Source of the DNA: Siphonodentalium dalli
Lineage: Eukaryota > Mollusca > Scaphopoda > Gadilida > Siphonodentaliidae
DNA length: 64,000 bases
Reading direction: 5' to 3'
NCBI GenBank assembly: GCA_032622095.1
Contig: CP136062.1
Coordinates: 36,704,918 to 36,768,917 of the forward strand
The position numbers and the translations under genes were made by a program. Below are positions 25,129-37,312 of the stretch, piece after piece. Under the pieces are notes generated by a model. The model had not been told where the DNA came from, did not search any database, and saw nothing but the letters and a program-made list of their open reading frames with translations. Position 1 is the first letter of the stretch. Every line of letters begins with the position of its first letter.

Positions 25129-25781
25129 AGGGGTACTGTACCCCAATTTCAATAAATTCCCGGTAACAATAGCGATCTAATATCAATATTATATTTTAAA
25201 ATAACTAATTTGAGTCGACGATGTCTACTGAAAACGTTCCGGTTAACAGGCTATCATAAAAGTCAAATTGAATTATTCCATATAAATTAATTTATGGCTG
25301 GAGTCATAAAATGGAGAATTATGTCATTACGAGTTACCGTTCTTGAAATCTCATCTGTGGCGTGTCTTTTATCGACAGCCGTTCGCGAAAATTATTGAGT
25401 TGCGAACAAAACATGTTACACTGCAAAAGGAAGGGCCGCTATAACCGATTCGGAAAAAAGAGAAGAAACAAGAGTCATAAAGCGTCATAAAGCGTCAAGT
25501 ATTTTTATAGGGAGTGAGATTGTCCGATGGAAGAGATTGAGGGCATCAATTGAAGCTGTGAACAATGAACTTCCGGTTCTTCCTGCGACCTGCGTCTTCT
25601 CCGGTGAAGGTCAAAAACATGGCGCGTAGTTTCAAATCGTAATATTTTTATTTCAAGATCAATATTTTCTTCGCTAAATTAGGTTTATACGAAACTCATA
25701 TAACACGAACACAATCTAACTTGAAAGTTATGTCAATGGGAGTAAATAAATAAATCGCCTATCTCTGTGTACAGTACCCCT
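25129..25781. mobile_element. 653-bp TTAA-flanked MITE
   Basis: The ends AGGGGTACTGTAC and GTACAGTACCCCT are perfect inverted repeats, flanked by TTAA at 25125-25128 and 25782-25785. The interior has no transposase frame. The TTAA target fits piggyBac or Kolobok superfamilies, and which one cannot be decided here. The TIR differs from that of the element at 22705. Confidence 0.75.
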
Positions 25782-26197
25782 TTAAATAATGTAGTGAATA
25801 TTCTTGGGATTTTCGTACGGACCTTCTTCACTGCTAGTCTCTTTGGGGTAGCAACTGCCAACAATTTACCCACAATCATACACGGCGATTCCACGGCGAT
25901 TTGTTGAAGAGATTACCACCACAAAAGTGTCTAACATTCTACGATGCAAAAACATTGGCAACAAAAACTCAGCATCTGATATTGTGAGATTTAACATTGA
26001 CACACGTGCGTGCACGTTATTAAGAAATGCAAGTTGTGGTGAGGATGTGAGTCACTCTAGTAAAAAGGATAAATTCATTGTGGTGAGTTGTAAAATGTGT
26101 GTTTAAAATATGTGATGGTTGTAGAAACATATCTCACCCTTCCGACTTCATTTCCATTGTCCTTCAGTTCGTACGTTTTGCATTCACTGCCGAATTG

Positions 26198-26297
26198 GTT
26201 CTCTTGTTTTAAAAACAAAACAAAACAAGAAAAAGAGCGCTCGTAGAAATTTACGAGTCTCCATAGAAATCATTGTATTTATTTAAAACAAGAGAAC
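26198..26297. repeat. 100-bp hairpin with 16-bp inverted ends
   Basis: GTTCTCTTGTTTTAAA at 26198 is inverted as TTTAAAACAAGAGAAC ending at 26297. An A-rich tract (AAAACAAAACAAAACAAG) lies beside the left arm. Confidence 0.6.
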
Positions 26298-26399
26298 ATT
26301 TGTACATATCTTGTCGAAAATAGTGCTCACAGCTTGTCATACTTTCTTGACACCTTTTCTATAGCTATGAATCTTCTCTTAAGAGTTTCGAAAAGTGCA

Positions 26400-26910
26400 T
26401 TTTTTATTTCAAGAAAACAGTGAGATATTTCGGAGTATGCCCAGAAAACGTTTTCTTTTATCAAGTATTTTTCTTAACTATTATAAAATTATTCTCGCAC
26501 ATTGAAACACATTATTCTAACATTTCCTTGAGGCGATTTCTCCATCTAGATATGAATGTCAATAACGCTTTATTTGAACGTAAATGGAGTAGAAAACAGT
26601 CGTATATCATGGTATCCATTTACAGATATGTCTGTTTCGGGCGTATTTGATGCACCCCCTCATACGAAACACGCCCATATTGGCACTATTTAATCTGACT
26701 TTTCTCATCGACACGACTCTTTATAATGTGGTTTCACTGCGCCCCGCGCCATTCAAAGGAATAACGGGTATACGCTCATTATGGACTCATATTGAGCGTA
26801 ATTCAGATTCAAATAACGCTAATACGGGCGTATTTTGGTTTTTGAAAAACGTTCAGTATGAATCTGTTTGCATGAGGATATGTTGCTCAGCCAGCATCTT
26901 ACCATGAATT
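26400..26910. repeat. Dispersed repeat family, copy 1
   Basis: The segment from GTTTCGGGCGTATTTGATGC (about 26634) to GCATGAGGATATGTTG (about 26886) aligns with 33680-33950. Its core, TTATAATGTGGTTTCACTGC-CCCGCGCCATT-AA-GGAATAACGGGTATA, also aligns with parts of 29150-29230 and 29490-29550. There is no coding frame. The family type (SINE-like or MITE-like) is unresolved. Confidence 0.65.
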
Positions 26911-26956
26911 AAAAATAATTTGCAATGGATTGACAATATACAACCACATCGTTTAA

Positions 26957-27442
26957 CCCTTTGAGTGCCACGGGCCGATCTCATCGGCCCTAATTTACGG
27001 TGTGTAAAATCGGCCCTAAAAAAATAAAAATAATTTTTTTTTTTTTTTTTTTTTTTTAGAACTTTTTTTTTTTGGGTTGAATTTTTGTTGGGTATGCTTA
27101 AGCATGTTATAGCGAATTTAAAAACAAACTGGATAACACCTTAGGGGCATGTTATAACACAAAACTATCACCAAGTATTCATAGTAATAATTTTGATGCC
27201 CATAAAAAACATAAGATTCCCTGGCACTAAACCTACTAAATAAGTCTGTTAAAGAATATAAGAAAAAATTATTAAAATTGTAAAACATTGTAAAAAATAA
27301 TAACAAAAGATGAATTTTTTTTAGGCCAATGCATTCTCTTATATATGCGAGACGACCTATGGTCGATTCGCATAATTATAAGACAATGCATTGGCACAGG
27401 GTATATGGGTTGATACAAAAATCGGACCTGGCACTGAAAGGG
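26957..27442. mobile_element. 486-bp TTAA-flanked MITE related to the element at 22705
   Basis: Its ends CCCTTTGAGTGCCA and the complement of TGGCACTGAAAGGG are flanked by TTAA (26953-26956 and 27443-27446). It shares with the 22705 element the TTAA-CCCTTT ends, an interior GTTAAAGAAT-TAAGAAAAAAT block and one hairpin, 27325-27395 (GCCAATGCATTCTCTTATAT...). It contains a run of over 20 T at about 27035. The matching left hairpin is missing. Confidence 0.75.
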
Positions 27443-27655
27443 TTAAGTGGTCTTGCTAATGCGTTATGCATTTTTGGGATCAGACTGAATTGCTATGATG
27501 CTGATAGATGAGATATTCCTTTACGTTATTTAAAGCTATAATTTTCGTGGTGTTGGGATATGCTCTTCATAATATATCACGCGTTAGCGCGGAACAATAG
27601 TGAAACTGTGCATTGGTGACTAATAACAATCAGTATAATAGCCAGTTTGTTGAAT

Positions 27656-28625
27656 AAATAATAATAATAATAATAATAATAAGGTTTATAGTCACGACTC
27701 CACAAATGTGCTCTCGGACTTAACAATATACACATAAAACATATACAACACAATACAGATATACAACATAAACTGCGGCTATTTCTTAACTTTACGCAAT
27801 GTGGGCCGAGGACCAAATGCCACTTCAAACAGGTGGGTTTTAAGTGCGGATTTGAACTCATTTATGGTTTGTGGAATCCTTAAGTGATCAGGAAGTAGAT
27901 TCCACAGCTTTGGGCCAGCCACAGAAAAAGCGCGATCGCCGCATGTAACCAGATCCCCAGGTTTATAGACAAGTTGATTTGCCTTGGCGGACCTGAGGGG
28001 TCTGACGGGTTTATAGCGCTGAATGAGATCCGACAAGTACGATGGTGCCAGATTATTTAAACACTTATAAGTGAAAAGCAAGACCTTAAAATGGGTCCTC
28101 TGTTCAACGGGAAGCCAATGTAATTTAGCTAAAATTGGAGTGATGTTATCAAATTTCTTTGTTTTGGTAACAATTCTAGCAGCACAGTTTTGTACAAGCT
28201 GAAGTTTCCGAATAAGGTATGTGTTGCAACCAAATAAAAGTGAGTTACAGTAGTCTATACGGCTTGTGATAAATGCATGTATGAGTTGTTTGGCGGTCTC
28301 TTCGTCGACCACATTTCGCACCCTGCTGATATTTCTCAGGTGACAATATGCCAATCTTCAAACTTGCATTACATGCGCCTCCGCAGATAGATTGTCATCC
28401 ATCATATACCCCAGGTTGCGGACCATAGTCGACTTAGAGACTGCACTATCTCCAAGCACAATATCGTGGGTAGTTGCTTTCTGCAACTGATGCGGTAACC
28501 CGATATATATCAGTTCAGTTTTGTCAGGATTCAACTTAAGGAAATTATCAGTCATCCATATTTTAATATCGGATACACAGTGCTCTAGGGATATCAAGGT
28601 ATTGCCGCTATACAAGTCAATTAAA
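27656..28625 (-). pseudogene. 5'-truncated non-LTR retrotransposon, C-terminal part of reverse transcriptase
   Basis: Two minus-strand frames, 28615-28358 and 28354-27779, are contiguous and in the same phase, separated only by one TGA. The first has WMTDNFLKLNPDKTEL and VRNLGYMMDD. The second has SRIDYCNSLLFGC, LVQNCAARIV, LHWLPVEQR, APSYLSDL and GDRAFSVAGPKLWNLLP. These are the conserved segments after the catalytic box in CR1/L2/Jockey-like reverse transcriptases. The YADD box and everything upstream are absent, so truncation is just after it. The 3' end is a TTA-type microsatellite tail (27656-27682 on the plus strand), typical of target-primed insertion of this group. This is a dead copy. 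Confidence 0.88.
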
Positions 28626-28923
28626 TATTTAAAATGAATTTGCAGAAATTCTCACATGATTTGATCAACCCTGCAATATTTCGTGTTTCGAGATCAAGAT
28701 TTATGCCTATGTATGAACATTTTCGATCATTATGTGTATAAATTGTAAAATTCTACAGCGTAATTGTGAATAGCTAAAACCATTGTGAATGCGTGTATTG
28801 TGTCAATTAATATTAATGTTACTACTATCTGACAGGTGGGAATATCATTCAATAGTCTTGTTATAAAAAAGGTCTGAATCTTCTATTCATTTTACTCAGT
28901 CTTCTTACTCACGATTCGATCAC

Positions 28924-29650
28924 AGCCTGTTCTCCTATTAATAAACTCATACTGAACTTCTTTAAAAAACACAAATAAGCCCATATGGGCATTATTTGAA
29001 TCTGAATTACACTCTATAGGTGACTAAACTAAAACAGCCCTATGTGTGACTATTTCAATGTTAAAAAGCATGTATTGTGCTTGTGATTATTATGAGAACA
29101 GGCTGGAAAATAATAGGAATAAACCAATTAAGGACGTACAAGTTGTACGCTCTTTTTATGTGTTTTCACTGTGCCCGCGCCCTAAAACGACGTAACGGGT
29201 ATAAGTCCAATATGGGCTTATTTCAGAATCAGTTACGTGATTAATATGAACCTATGTGAATATTTAGGTCCTGTGTGAACCTATTTGCACGAGGGTATGT
29301 TGAATATGCATATATTCACATTGCTTATTCATATCAGTTCTGCGGTGGGAGCGATGAGATGTATTGTATATCAGCTCATGATAATAAACTCATATTGAAC
29401 TTATTTCAAAAATACAAATAAGCCGATATCGGCATTATCTGAATATGTATTACGCTCTATAAGAACCTAAATATAATTACCAGATGTACGCTCGTTATAA
29501 TGTGTTTTCACTGTGGCCCGCGCCATAAAACGGAATAGCGGGTATAAGTCCACTAGCTTATATCAAAAGCAAATAAGTCCAATATGAACCTATGTGAATA
29601 TTTAGGTCCAATATTAGCATATTTGCACGAGGATATATCGGGTATATAAC
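28924..29650. repeat. Dispersed repeat family, copies 2 and 3
   Basis: CAGCCTGTTCTC at about 28923 is inverted as GAGAACAGGCTG at about 29096, making a short inverted-repeat unit. AAACTCATA-TGAACTT and CAAATAAGCC-ATAT-GGCATTAT occur at about 28942 and again at about 29386. The core TGTGTTTTCACTGTG-CCCGCGCC appears near 29158 and 29503. The tract is therefore two partial units in tandem, related to 26634-26890 and 33680-33950. Confidence 0.55.
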
Positions 29651-31728
29651 TAAATTATTCGGAAAAACACATTTTAATATTTGGAAATCTATTGCATGTT
29701 TTTGACCATTATTAGTTGGAAATTTAACACCACCGATATATTGAAACTGTTCTCATAGTTTGCTTGAAGTAGCAGCTGGAAATGTCGATCGCAAAATGTC
29801 GAGGGAGTTTCATCTGTTTCAATGGTGGGTGACACACTTGAACATTCTGAGAAAGGAAGTGAATATGGCGATTTTAACAGAGATGGAGACGAAAAACCTC
29901 CAGGATACAAGGTCCGATGGGTGGGTGGAACCTGAGCGCCGATAGCAGATTTTCCTTTCCAATGCCATGTAATTTTTTTCTCCAAATCCATTTCTGAAGA
30001 TAAAATAATGACTACTAAAATTATTTTAAATGTGCAAGCTTATAAACTGGACCAATCCAGAGCACTAAACAAAAGAAGGGGCTCCTAGTTTCAACGTTTA
30101 TAACACGATATCATGGGGTGGGTCCCACTTCTTACGAGGAAAAAGTTGCACTGAAAACATAAAAGATATACCATCAGTCCTCGTTGTTTTTGGCATTCAA
30201 GTATCGCCAACGTCAGCTCATTTAATTTGTATGGTGCTTTAAATGGTATGAATATTAAAAGATAAACATATTTCTTATTTTATTGTATAATGTTCATCAT
30301 TGGGTAGGTGGGACTTGCATTACTGGGACTTACCGGTATAATGATAAGCTGAGTCATCGAACATAACATGCTAATTATTACAAACAAGTATTCATTGTTG
30401 AGATGATAACATTTTAGTTCTGTATTACTGTTTCTGGCACATGGTCTTGTGATGCGCTCCACCCACTCCCCCTGCAAACACACACTGAAATTATGCACCA
30501 TCCATATGTACGTGGCTGCTCTTCACATCATGGTAGTATACATGTGTCTCATGTAAACTTCAATGACGCAATGAAGGAACGTATATGTACGACGTAAAAG
30601 GGTAGTGCTGTTGACGAAGCAGACTGCCGATGGAACAGTATGTAATTAGTACAGACTGTGCAACTATTTAGTCATCTAGCCGGGGCTAGTCACAACGTGA
30701 GAAAATACGTGCATACATTGCGGGTAACCTATGGGTATGGATGCTGAATCTTGTTTGACAAGTTTAGTCAATGGGTGTTTTGTGATTTTCTTAGATTTCT
30801 GGTGCTTTTCATAAGCTTACCTGATTGTCATTTCATCCTGATGGTTATTTAAAACATTTCACACCCTCTGTCTGTCTTATCGTGCTATTTGCACCGTTTC
30901 TCGTCAAACTTTGGTGGTCGGTCCCCAATTGTCCTTGGAAACTGTTCAACCTTGTGCCATGGAGTTTATTCCTGCTAACAGGCGGTCTGGTGTATCGTGA
31001 ATAATTCAGTTATAGATCAAGTCACATACTTGTTCTACTTTTGGTCAAAAGTCAAAGGTTTGGACTGAATAGACAGTTGCTATATTTCGAATCTTGATCA
31101 TAAAGCTTGAAAGCTTGAGATACCAGCTGGAAAAAATCAACGAATAGGGGGTGTAGATATGTGATTCATCCAAGTTAGTACTTAGTAACTGCATATTCTT
31201 TTCCTTGCTCAGACCGCACCATTAAATGTGTTCTAACTAATACAGGGGCGTGCTGAGAGCTTTCAACTTGGGATTTTAAAATACCTCCCCCATAACACGA
31301 AACAGATAAAGGTAGTATATGGTGCGCTTTAATGGAAGATACTGTCTGCGGAGCTATCGATCGGGGTTGTTTAGTTCATGTGTTGAAATCATCTCCAATG
31401 TGGTTCTACGCTCATTATATCATGCAGTTTTATTCGACCGTTATTTTAGTTTGCTGTGGGGTTGTACCGGCACTACGTGTATATCGGTATTTTGTATAGT
31501 ACATGCAAGTGTATGCCGACGATGAATGAAACTTATATGGTACAAACAATTGAGATTCTAATTCTGGTAACCCACTGGTGGTGAGACTGTGGTGTTGGGT
31601 GGGTTCAGACACTGAATAATATTACTGATTGAATAACGATATTGCTACTGTTGGTTATGAGCAGACAACACATGACCTGCAACTGGTTTACTGAGCATGC
31701 TTATCTGGACAGTTGGATGTTTTTGTTA
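29651..31728. other. Non-genic stretch, nothing recognised
   Basis: Both strands show only short frames. I see no splice-framed exon, RNA gene, tandem array or long inverted repeat. Confidence 0.35.
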
Positions 31729-32266
31729 TTATACCCCCCCCCCCCCCGCAACGAAGTTAGATGGGGGGTATACTGGAGACAGCTTGTCCGTCCGTCGTCC
31801 GTCCGTCGTCCGTCCGTCGTACCGTCCGTTCGTCCGTGGACACAAATTTGTCCGGAGTTTTTCTCAATCGTTTTTTTTTATTTTCGTGAAACTTGGCACA
31901 GACATCAACCACAATGGGAACCTGTACACCTGCGATTATGACGTCTGTCGGACTTTTTTTGTGGAGTTATCCCCCCTTTTTCGACTTAGAAAATGTTCGC
32001 AACATGTATAATTTTGTCCGAGCTTTTATTTCTATAATTTTCGGTCAATAGGTTTAAGATTAGGGTCAATTTTTTTTAACTTGGCACAGATATTTAGTAC
32101 CATGGGGACCTGTGCACCTGCTATTATGACGTCTGTCCGACTCTTTTTGGTGGAGTTATCCCCCTTTTTCGACTTAGAACATTTTTGCAACATGCATAAT
32201 TTGTTCGAGCTTTTATTTCTATAATTTTCGGTCAATAGGTTTAAGATTAGGGTTAGGGTTGTGCAT
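31729..32266 (+). repeat. GTCCGTCC-type dispersed repeat with 188-bp duplicated body
   Basis: It opens with a hairpin, TATACCCCC...GGGGGGTATA (31729-31772), then GGAGACAGCTTGTCC and a GTCCGTC tract. A body beginning ACTTGGCACAGA follows twice, at 31891 and 32079 (188-bp period), with TGACGTCTGTC, GGAGTTATCCCCC and TTCGGTCAATAGGTTTAAGA in both. It ends near TTAGGGTTAGGGTT at 32247. Such repeats, with apparent Val/Pro/Arg-rich frames, are common in marine invertebrate genomes. A related fragment lies at 59440-59530. Confidence 0.7.
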
Positions 32267-32634
32267 CTGCAATAGGAACTGTTATTTTATTATTTTATCT
32301 AAATGTTTACTGACATGTGAAACATCATAGTATTTTTAAAACGGGGGTATCCTTAGTTCCATTGGGACAGTCACACCTCTAGTTGTTATAGGTGTTCTGA
32401 GAGTGATGTTTGCATGCGCTGTGTTATACACAGAGAAGCAGACACAACTGTGTTTTCAAATTATACAAAACTGACCCTGCCAACAGTCAGCCCATCAATT
32501 ATAACTGTGATGCTTTATGCTTTATTGATAACTCAATCGTACTATTGTGCACAAAATATAGAGTTATATGACATATTTACAGTGTATGTACATAGTGACA
32601 TTTGGCTATCGAATTCGGGGTTCTTTGTTTGTGT

Positions 32635-32950
32635 AATCATCATCATCATCATCGTCGTCATCGTCATCATCATCATCATCGTCGTCGTCGTCGTCATCAT
32701 GATGTTCACTGTCCTACATCGTCGTCATCGTCCTCATCCTCGTCATCTTCGTCGCCTCATCATCATCATCATCGTCGTCATCATCATCACCACCATGCAT
32801 TATCATCCTCAATTTTGTCGTCAACATCATCATCGTTATTGCTATTTATCTGTCGGCCCAACATTTCATCTTCGTCACCCTCATCGTCGTGATTACCAGC
32901 AACTCCAACATCATTGTCGTCCTCGTCGTCTTTATCGTATTCGTCATCAT
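32635..32950 (+). repeat. ATC/GTC trinucleotide microsatellite
   Basis: About 300 bp of mixed CAT/CGT/CGC/CAC triplets. The 179- and 96-codon open frames here (runs of Ile/Val or His/Ser) are compositional artefacts. Confidence 0.9.
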
Positions 32951-33574
32951 TGAACTTATAATATCATCTTAATCGTCGCCTCTACTCCCCTGGATATATT
33001 GGATTATCATTAGTCTGGCAGCCGTAGGGGGAAAAAGTAAACCTATGGAAATTGCTATGCATTTCCCTCATATTAAGTGCATTATCAGGCACAATAAGAA
33101 GTTTTAAATTAATAACATTTGCATATTTATTTGAGCCAAACTGATTAGTGAGTACAGACGGATTAGTGAGTACAACGCACGTATATAATTCTTATTTATT
33201 AAATTCTTATGCGCAATTTCCATTGAAATTAAGTCAATTCTCGTGACGTCATCGACGCTTACTGGTCTAGACTGAATTTTCGATGGTTGATCTTTCTCCA
33301 CATCGGGACTTTCATGCATTAATTATGGGTATTTTAATCATATTTGGCGAACCAAAAATGTTATGCAGAGGTGTAATAAACAGAGTAATAAATTAGTTCC
33401 GATGATTTCGTTAAATAATTCACTCGACTGACTCGAGGCGAGCGACGTTTAGGTAAGAAACGAGTGTGCGTTACAACCTAATTCTCGGAACCAATTGATT
33501 ACTCTCTATACAAGAATGACCATACGTCGTGTTAATTCGGGTATATCTTTTACCAAAATAACTACTTCGTTGTG

Positions 33575-33960
33575 TACTCAGCCTGTTCTCCTGAAAATAG
33601 TTTCTTATTTGAATCTATATGAAAGTAAATGAGGCACATATTTCGTATATGAGCGCATTCATATTCCAAAAACGTCCGTATCGGGCGTATTTGATGCACC
33701 CACCTCATGAGAAACACGCCCATGTTGGCATTGTTTACTTTTTCATCGACTCGACTTACCATATTCACGCTCTTTGTTATGTGGTTTAACTGCGGCCCGC
33801 GCTATTCAACGGTATAACGGATATACCCTGATTGTTAAATTATTTCAGAATCGACTTGTTTCGTACCCTATTTCAAATAACGCCAATATATTGGCGTATA
33901 TGGGTTTTGAAATACGTTCAATGTGAACGTATTTTCATGAGGATATGTTGGTGTATTCCC
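33575..33960. repeat. Dispersed repeat family, copy 4
   Basis: It starts at CAGCCTGTTCTCCTG. The stretch from TCGGGCGTATTTGATGCACC (33680) to TTTCATGAGGATATGTTG (33950) aligns with 26634-26890, including the GTGGTTTAACTGCGGCCCGC core and a central palindrome AACGCCAATATATTGGCG. Confidence 0.65.
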
Positions 33961-34687
33961 AATCGATAACCGATCAGTGGAGTGTTCCATATCACTTTAT
34001 TTAAGGCTGCGAGATGAATTGCTATCACCGGTCACGTTATGCATGTTTGTGGGATAACAGCAGGCTATTAATCATTTTCTGGAGATCACAAATGACCTTA
34101 TCCTAATAGTATTTGAACACCCATCTCAGACTATGCATGTAACATTGCAAGTTATCCGCCCACATTGTGTTCAACATTTCCAACAAACGGAGATTTCATT
34201 TGTGGAAACGATCGCTTTTAAAAGAAGGTCCAGGTTTTCATGATATTTCAATTGTTCAATCATTATTGAGTGTATAGTTTGTATTTTAGACCACACATGG
34301 AGTATTTTCCTACTTTCAGTCAATTTTTAGATTACAACCTGTTACGACTGGCATAATTTGGGATTAATAATTGTCATTGTTTGACAGCTAAAAGAAAGAA
34401 CTACATTCTGCTCAAAAGACGAAGTGATGTTGCCCACTGACTTGGCGGACGATGGACACCATTGTAAGGGAGTAGTCGGTGAGTTTACCCGTCATATGAG
34501 TTACACCCATACACCTCATAAAGACAAACCCCCTTCATATTTCGAGAGATTTCCTTCAAATATATACGGGGTTCATATGTGTAATACAACTTTTATTGCC
34601 AACTTTTGCGAACTTTTTTCTATCGAGAAACTAATACACTCGGCGAATGGTGGGCATGTGTGTTGTATTGCGCTTTGATTAATACCG

Positions 34688-34766
34688 ATTATAATAATAA
34701 ATAATAATATTTATATAGCGCCTATCCCCCGCAAGGGGCCCTAAGCGCTTTACACATTATATAAAT
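34688..34766 (+). repeat. ATAATA tract plus TATATAGCGCC...AAGCGCTTTACA tail fragment
   Basis: An (ATAATA)n tract runs into TTATATAGCGCCTATCCCCC and CTAAGCGCTTTACACATTAT. This is a widespread tail fragment of retroposon-derived repeats in metazoans. The GCGC-type words can pair with each other. Confidence 0.5.
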
Positions 34767-36190
34767 ACACAAGAAATGCACATGAAAAATAATCAATAGA
34801 TATGTGGAATTATATATAATCAGATTTTGTTAGTTTTCTTTGTGTCGGGGTAGCGTCGTCGGAATATGTGAGTTAAGGGAAGACAAATCGCATACCAATC
34901 AGTTTTCAGTTGGCCTGTGCATAATAGACATACCCCACCGCACTGCGATGGTAAGTAACATCATGTGTTACACCCAGTTTGCCATGTCGTGCGCTTGTGA
35001 TATGCGTGTTGGAGTCTCTTTTTTTGTACTATAGGGCGGTCGTATCACAAGAGTCAACGACCTACGGGTACGGCTTAGCTCATGGTCCACTATGGTATCG
35101 CATTGATTTAAGACCGGTGGTTGAGTTTACCCGGCTTATTTAATCAGGCTAGCCACACGCCTCTCCCCATTGTTGCAGATTACTTGTATGTTATCTGCAT
35201 GTTTGAAGTATTGTTTTCTGTTTGTCTTGTACTATGTTCATGTCGGGACATGTCTCGTTCATCTGGATGATTGTCAAATATTTAAAGCTAGTACTGTTCA
35301 CGTCTGCCTTCTGTCTGTGTTACTGATCGCCACAACGTATTGCTGGACAACTCAAATTTCTCAAGCAAATCAGAACTGATCCAATAAGTGTCTTTATCCT
35401 GGTTGAATGTTTAAGGAAAGTTCAATATGACGCTCTTCTGCAGTAAACACGCTTCGATAGTTTTTGACTACCTGATTATGTTCTTAGTCGTGATATTGCA
35501 TATTGGCTGAAATCACTAAATCAACCCAAAACAGGCCAAACATGCGATACAGATCACTTGTGAACTATATATTCCCGTTGAGCACAAATTCGCAATTAAT
35601 ATACCCGACCATGTGGTTAAACCAATTGTTCATGATTAGTTGGTATATTATTTCAATATGTCGAGTCACCAGCCTTGTCACGCACTTGCGACTTTCATGT
35701 TTGGGAGTACTTACTTTGCATGGTGCAAATTATGTTTTGTATTGTAACTGGAAGTCTGGAACCCTGGAACTCATTACTCCATTGTTTAACATTATTATTC
35801 CGTTTAAAATCGACCGTGTAGGTTTTGAGAAAGCTTTCGTTAAAATAGTCAGTTGTATTGTCTTAAAGATGCATAATCTAATTTAACGCCCCTAAATTAC
35901 TATGTCTTCGCCTTCAGGGGTAACAAACATTATATTTGAGTCTATAAACCACCCATAAAAGCCCAGAGTGATCAGATATCGAGTCTTGAAATCTGTTATT
36001 TTTTTACCACCTCGAATATTTGGTGGCCTGGCATATATTCGATGAATGCCGACCTGCATACTGTCGATACCAATAGTTGCAATAGTTTGATCACCACCTA
36101 ATTGCATGTGACATTTATATTTTGCCCTTTGGCATACATTCTATCATTGCGTGCCGTTCAACTCGCAACATTTAACCTGCAAGGTGCCCT
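34767..36190. other. Non-genic stretch, nothing supported
   Basis: Contains a 127-codon plus frame (35503-35886) without a family resemblance or splice support. I regard it as chance. From about 36160 the sequence joins the satellite-like unit that hosts the LTR element. Confidence 0.3.
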
Positions 36191-36225
36191 AATTGCTAAA
36201 GTGCACCTAACCTTTAATCAAATAT
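36191..36225 (+). repeat. End of a 123-bp repeat unit flanking the LTR element
   Basis: ATTGCTAAAGTGCACCTAAC...AATCAAATA matches the end of the unit at 47684-47718, so the retrotransposon inserted inside a small tandem array. Confidence 0.75.
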
Positions 36226-36226
36226 A

Positions 36227-36716
36227 TGTAGAGTAATCACCCCTACTCCTTCTTATTCAAGTGACATGATAGTACACACTAAACATATCCATCTTACCTA
36301 TGGGGGAGACAGAATATAATCGAACTATAGTGATCCCAACCAAATTGCCAAGGTCATACTCGGAGAGGCCGCGACCTATGAGTTATGCAAGTCTAACCAC
36401 AAAGGAAGGAGTCTTAGGTAATAATTCCCAGTTCACCCATGGGTCAGTACAGACAAAGAGATGCACTAATGACGGCTACCAGTCATTAGCGATATATAAA
36501 CCAGACATTAATCTACTCTTCAATTAGTTTCGGCTCTTCAGACTAATTGGCAGGCATCAACATCAGGTCGCTAATTAATAAGCGACGCTTTCGGTCGTTC
36601 TATGACATCTATGATTGATTCACAATTATGTATCATTTACCATCACAAGCTGTTGACTATACATTGATATTAGATGTGAATAAATGATATACAAGAACTG
36701 ACTTCATTCTTCCACA
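36227..36716 (+). repeat. 5' LTR of the Ty3/gypsy element
   Basis: Runs from TGTAGAGTAATCACCCCTAC to CATTCTTCCACA. It is 490 bp, the same length as the 3' copy, with four substitutions between them (three in the first 110 bp, one at about 36531). It contains TTAATTAATAAGCGACGC and an AATAAATGA word near its end that could serve as a polyadenylation signal. A TGG word at 36726, ten bases downstream, may start the primer-binding site. I could not assign a tRNA. Confidence 0.93.
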
Positions 36717-36774
36717 TAGATGAAATGGTACCGTTAAGCAGTTCTGCGTCTCACTACGACACAACGAAGTCCTA

Positions 36775-36985
36775 ACGATCACAGCCAAACAAAGAAGAGA
36801 AGCATGTATAAAATACTACAGAAGATTGCAGCCAAAACAAAGAAAAACTTTATAAATTGCTAAAGAAGATCGCAGCCAAGACAAAGAAAACTTTATAAAT
36901 TGCTAAAGAAGATCGCAGCCAAGACAAAGAGAAACTTTATAAATTGCGTATGAAGATCGCAGCCAAAAGAAGATAACATAGACGA
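36775..36985 (+). repeat. Leader repeats (about 44-bp unit, four copies)
   Basis: AGATCGCAGCCAA-ACAAAGA-AAACTTTATAAATTGC recurs between the 5' LTR and gag with few changes (first copy diverged, last cut short). Being in the untranslated leader, the repeats could act on packaging or translation, which is speculation. Confidence 0.75.
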
Positions 36986-37312
36986 AAAAGAAGAAGAAAA
37001 GATGACATAAACATTTCCAGCATAATCCAAAGACAAGAACAAAATAGACAATTTGCACTCGACAGTTGTGACAGTCAGTTATTCATTGGATTCGGTGAGT
37101 CAAACTTTTTCATTTTTGCCAGATGTGCGTTTTCACACCTTGTTAGAGGCTTGATTATTAACACCCAATTCCACTCTAAAATTTTCGCGTGGTATGGCCC
37201 TTGCCCCCAAACAATTTTCAAATCAAACACATTTAATTAACTTTCATGGAACCACCGCCACCCGAATCCGTAGAATATTCTAATCAAGATAGTATTTAAT
37301 CGAACTTTCAAT

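Noticed and set aside
31642-32011. Two overlapping frames rich in Val, Pro and Arg
   Set aside because: They arise from the GTCCGTCC tract of a dispersed repeat.
32240-32260. Telomere-like TTAGGGTTAGGG
   Set aside because: Only two units, within a dispersed repeat whose other copy has a single unit. Not a telomeric tract.
32414-32953. 179-codon frame, and an overlapping 96-codon His/Ser-rich frame
   Set aside because: Produced by a CAT/CGT microsatellite. There is no domain and frames alternate freely.
35503-35886. 127-codon plus frame
   Set aside because: No family resemblance, no splice context, ordinary AT-rich composition.
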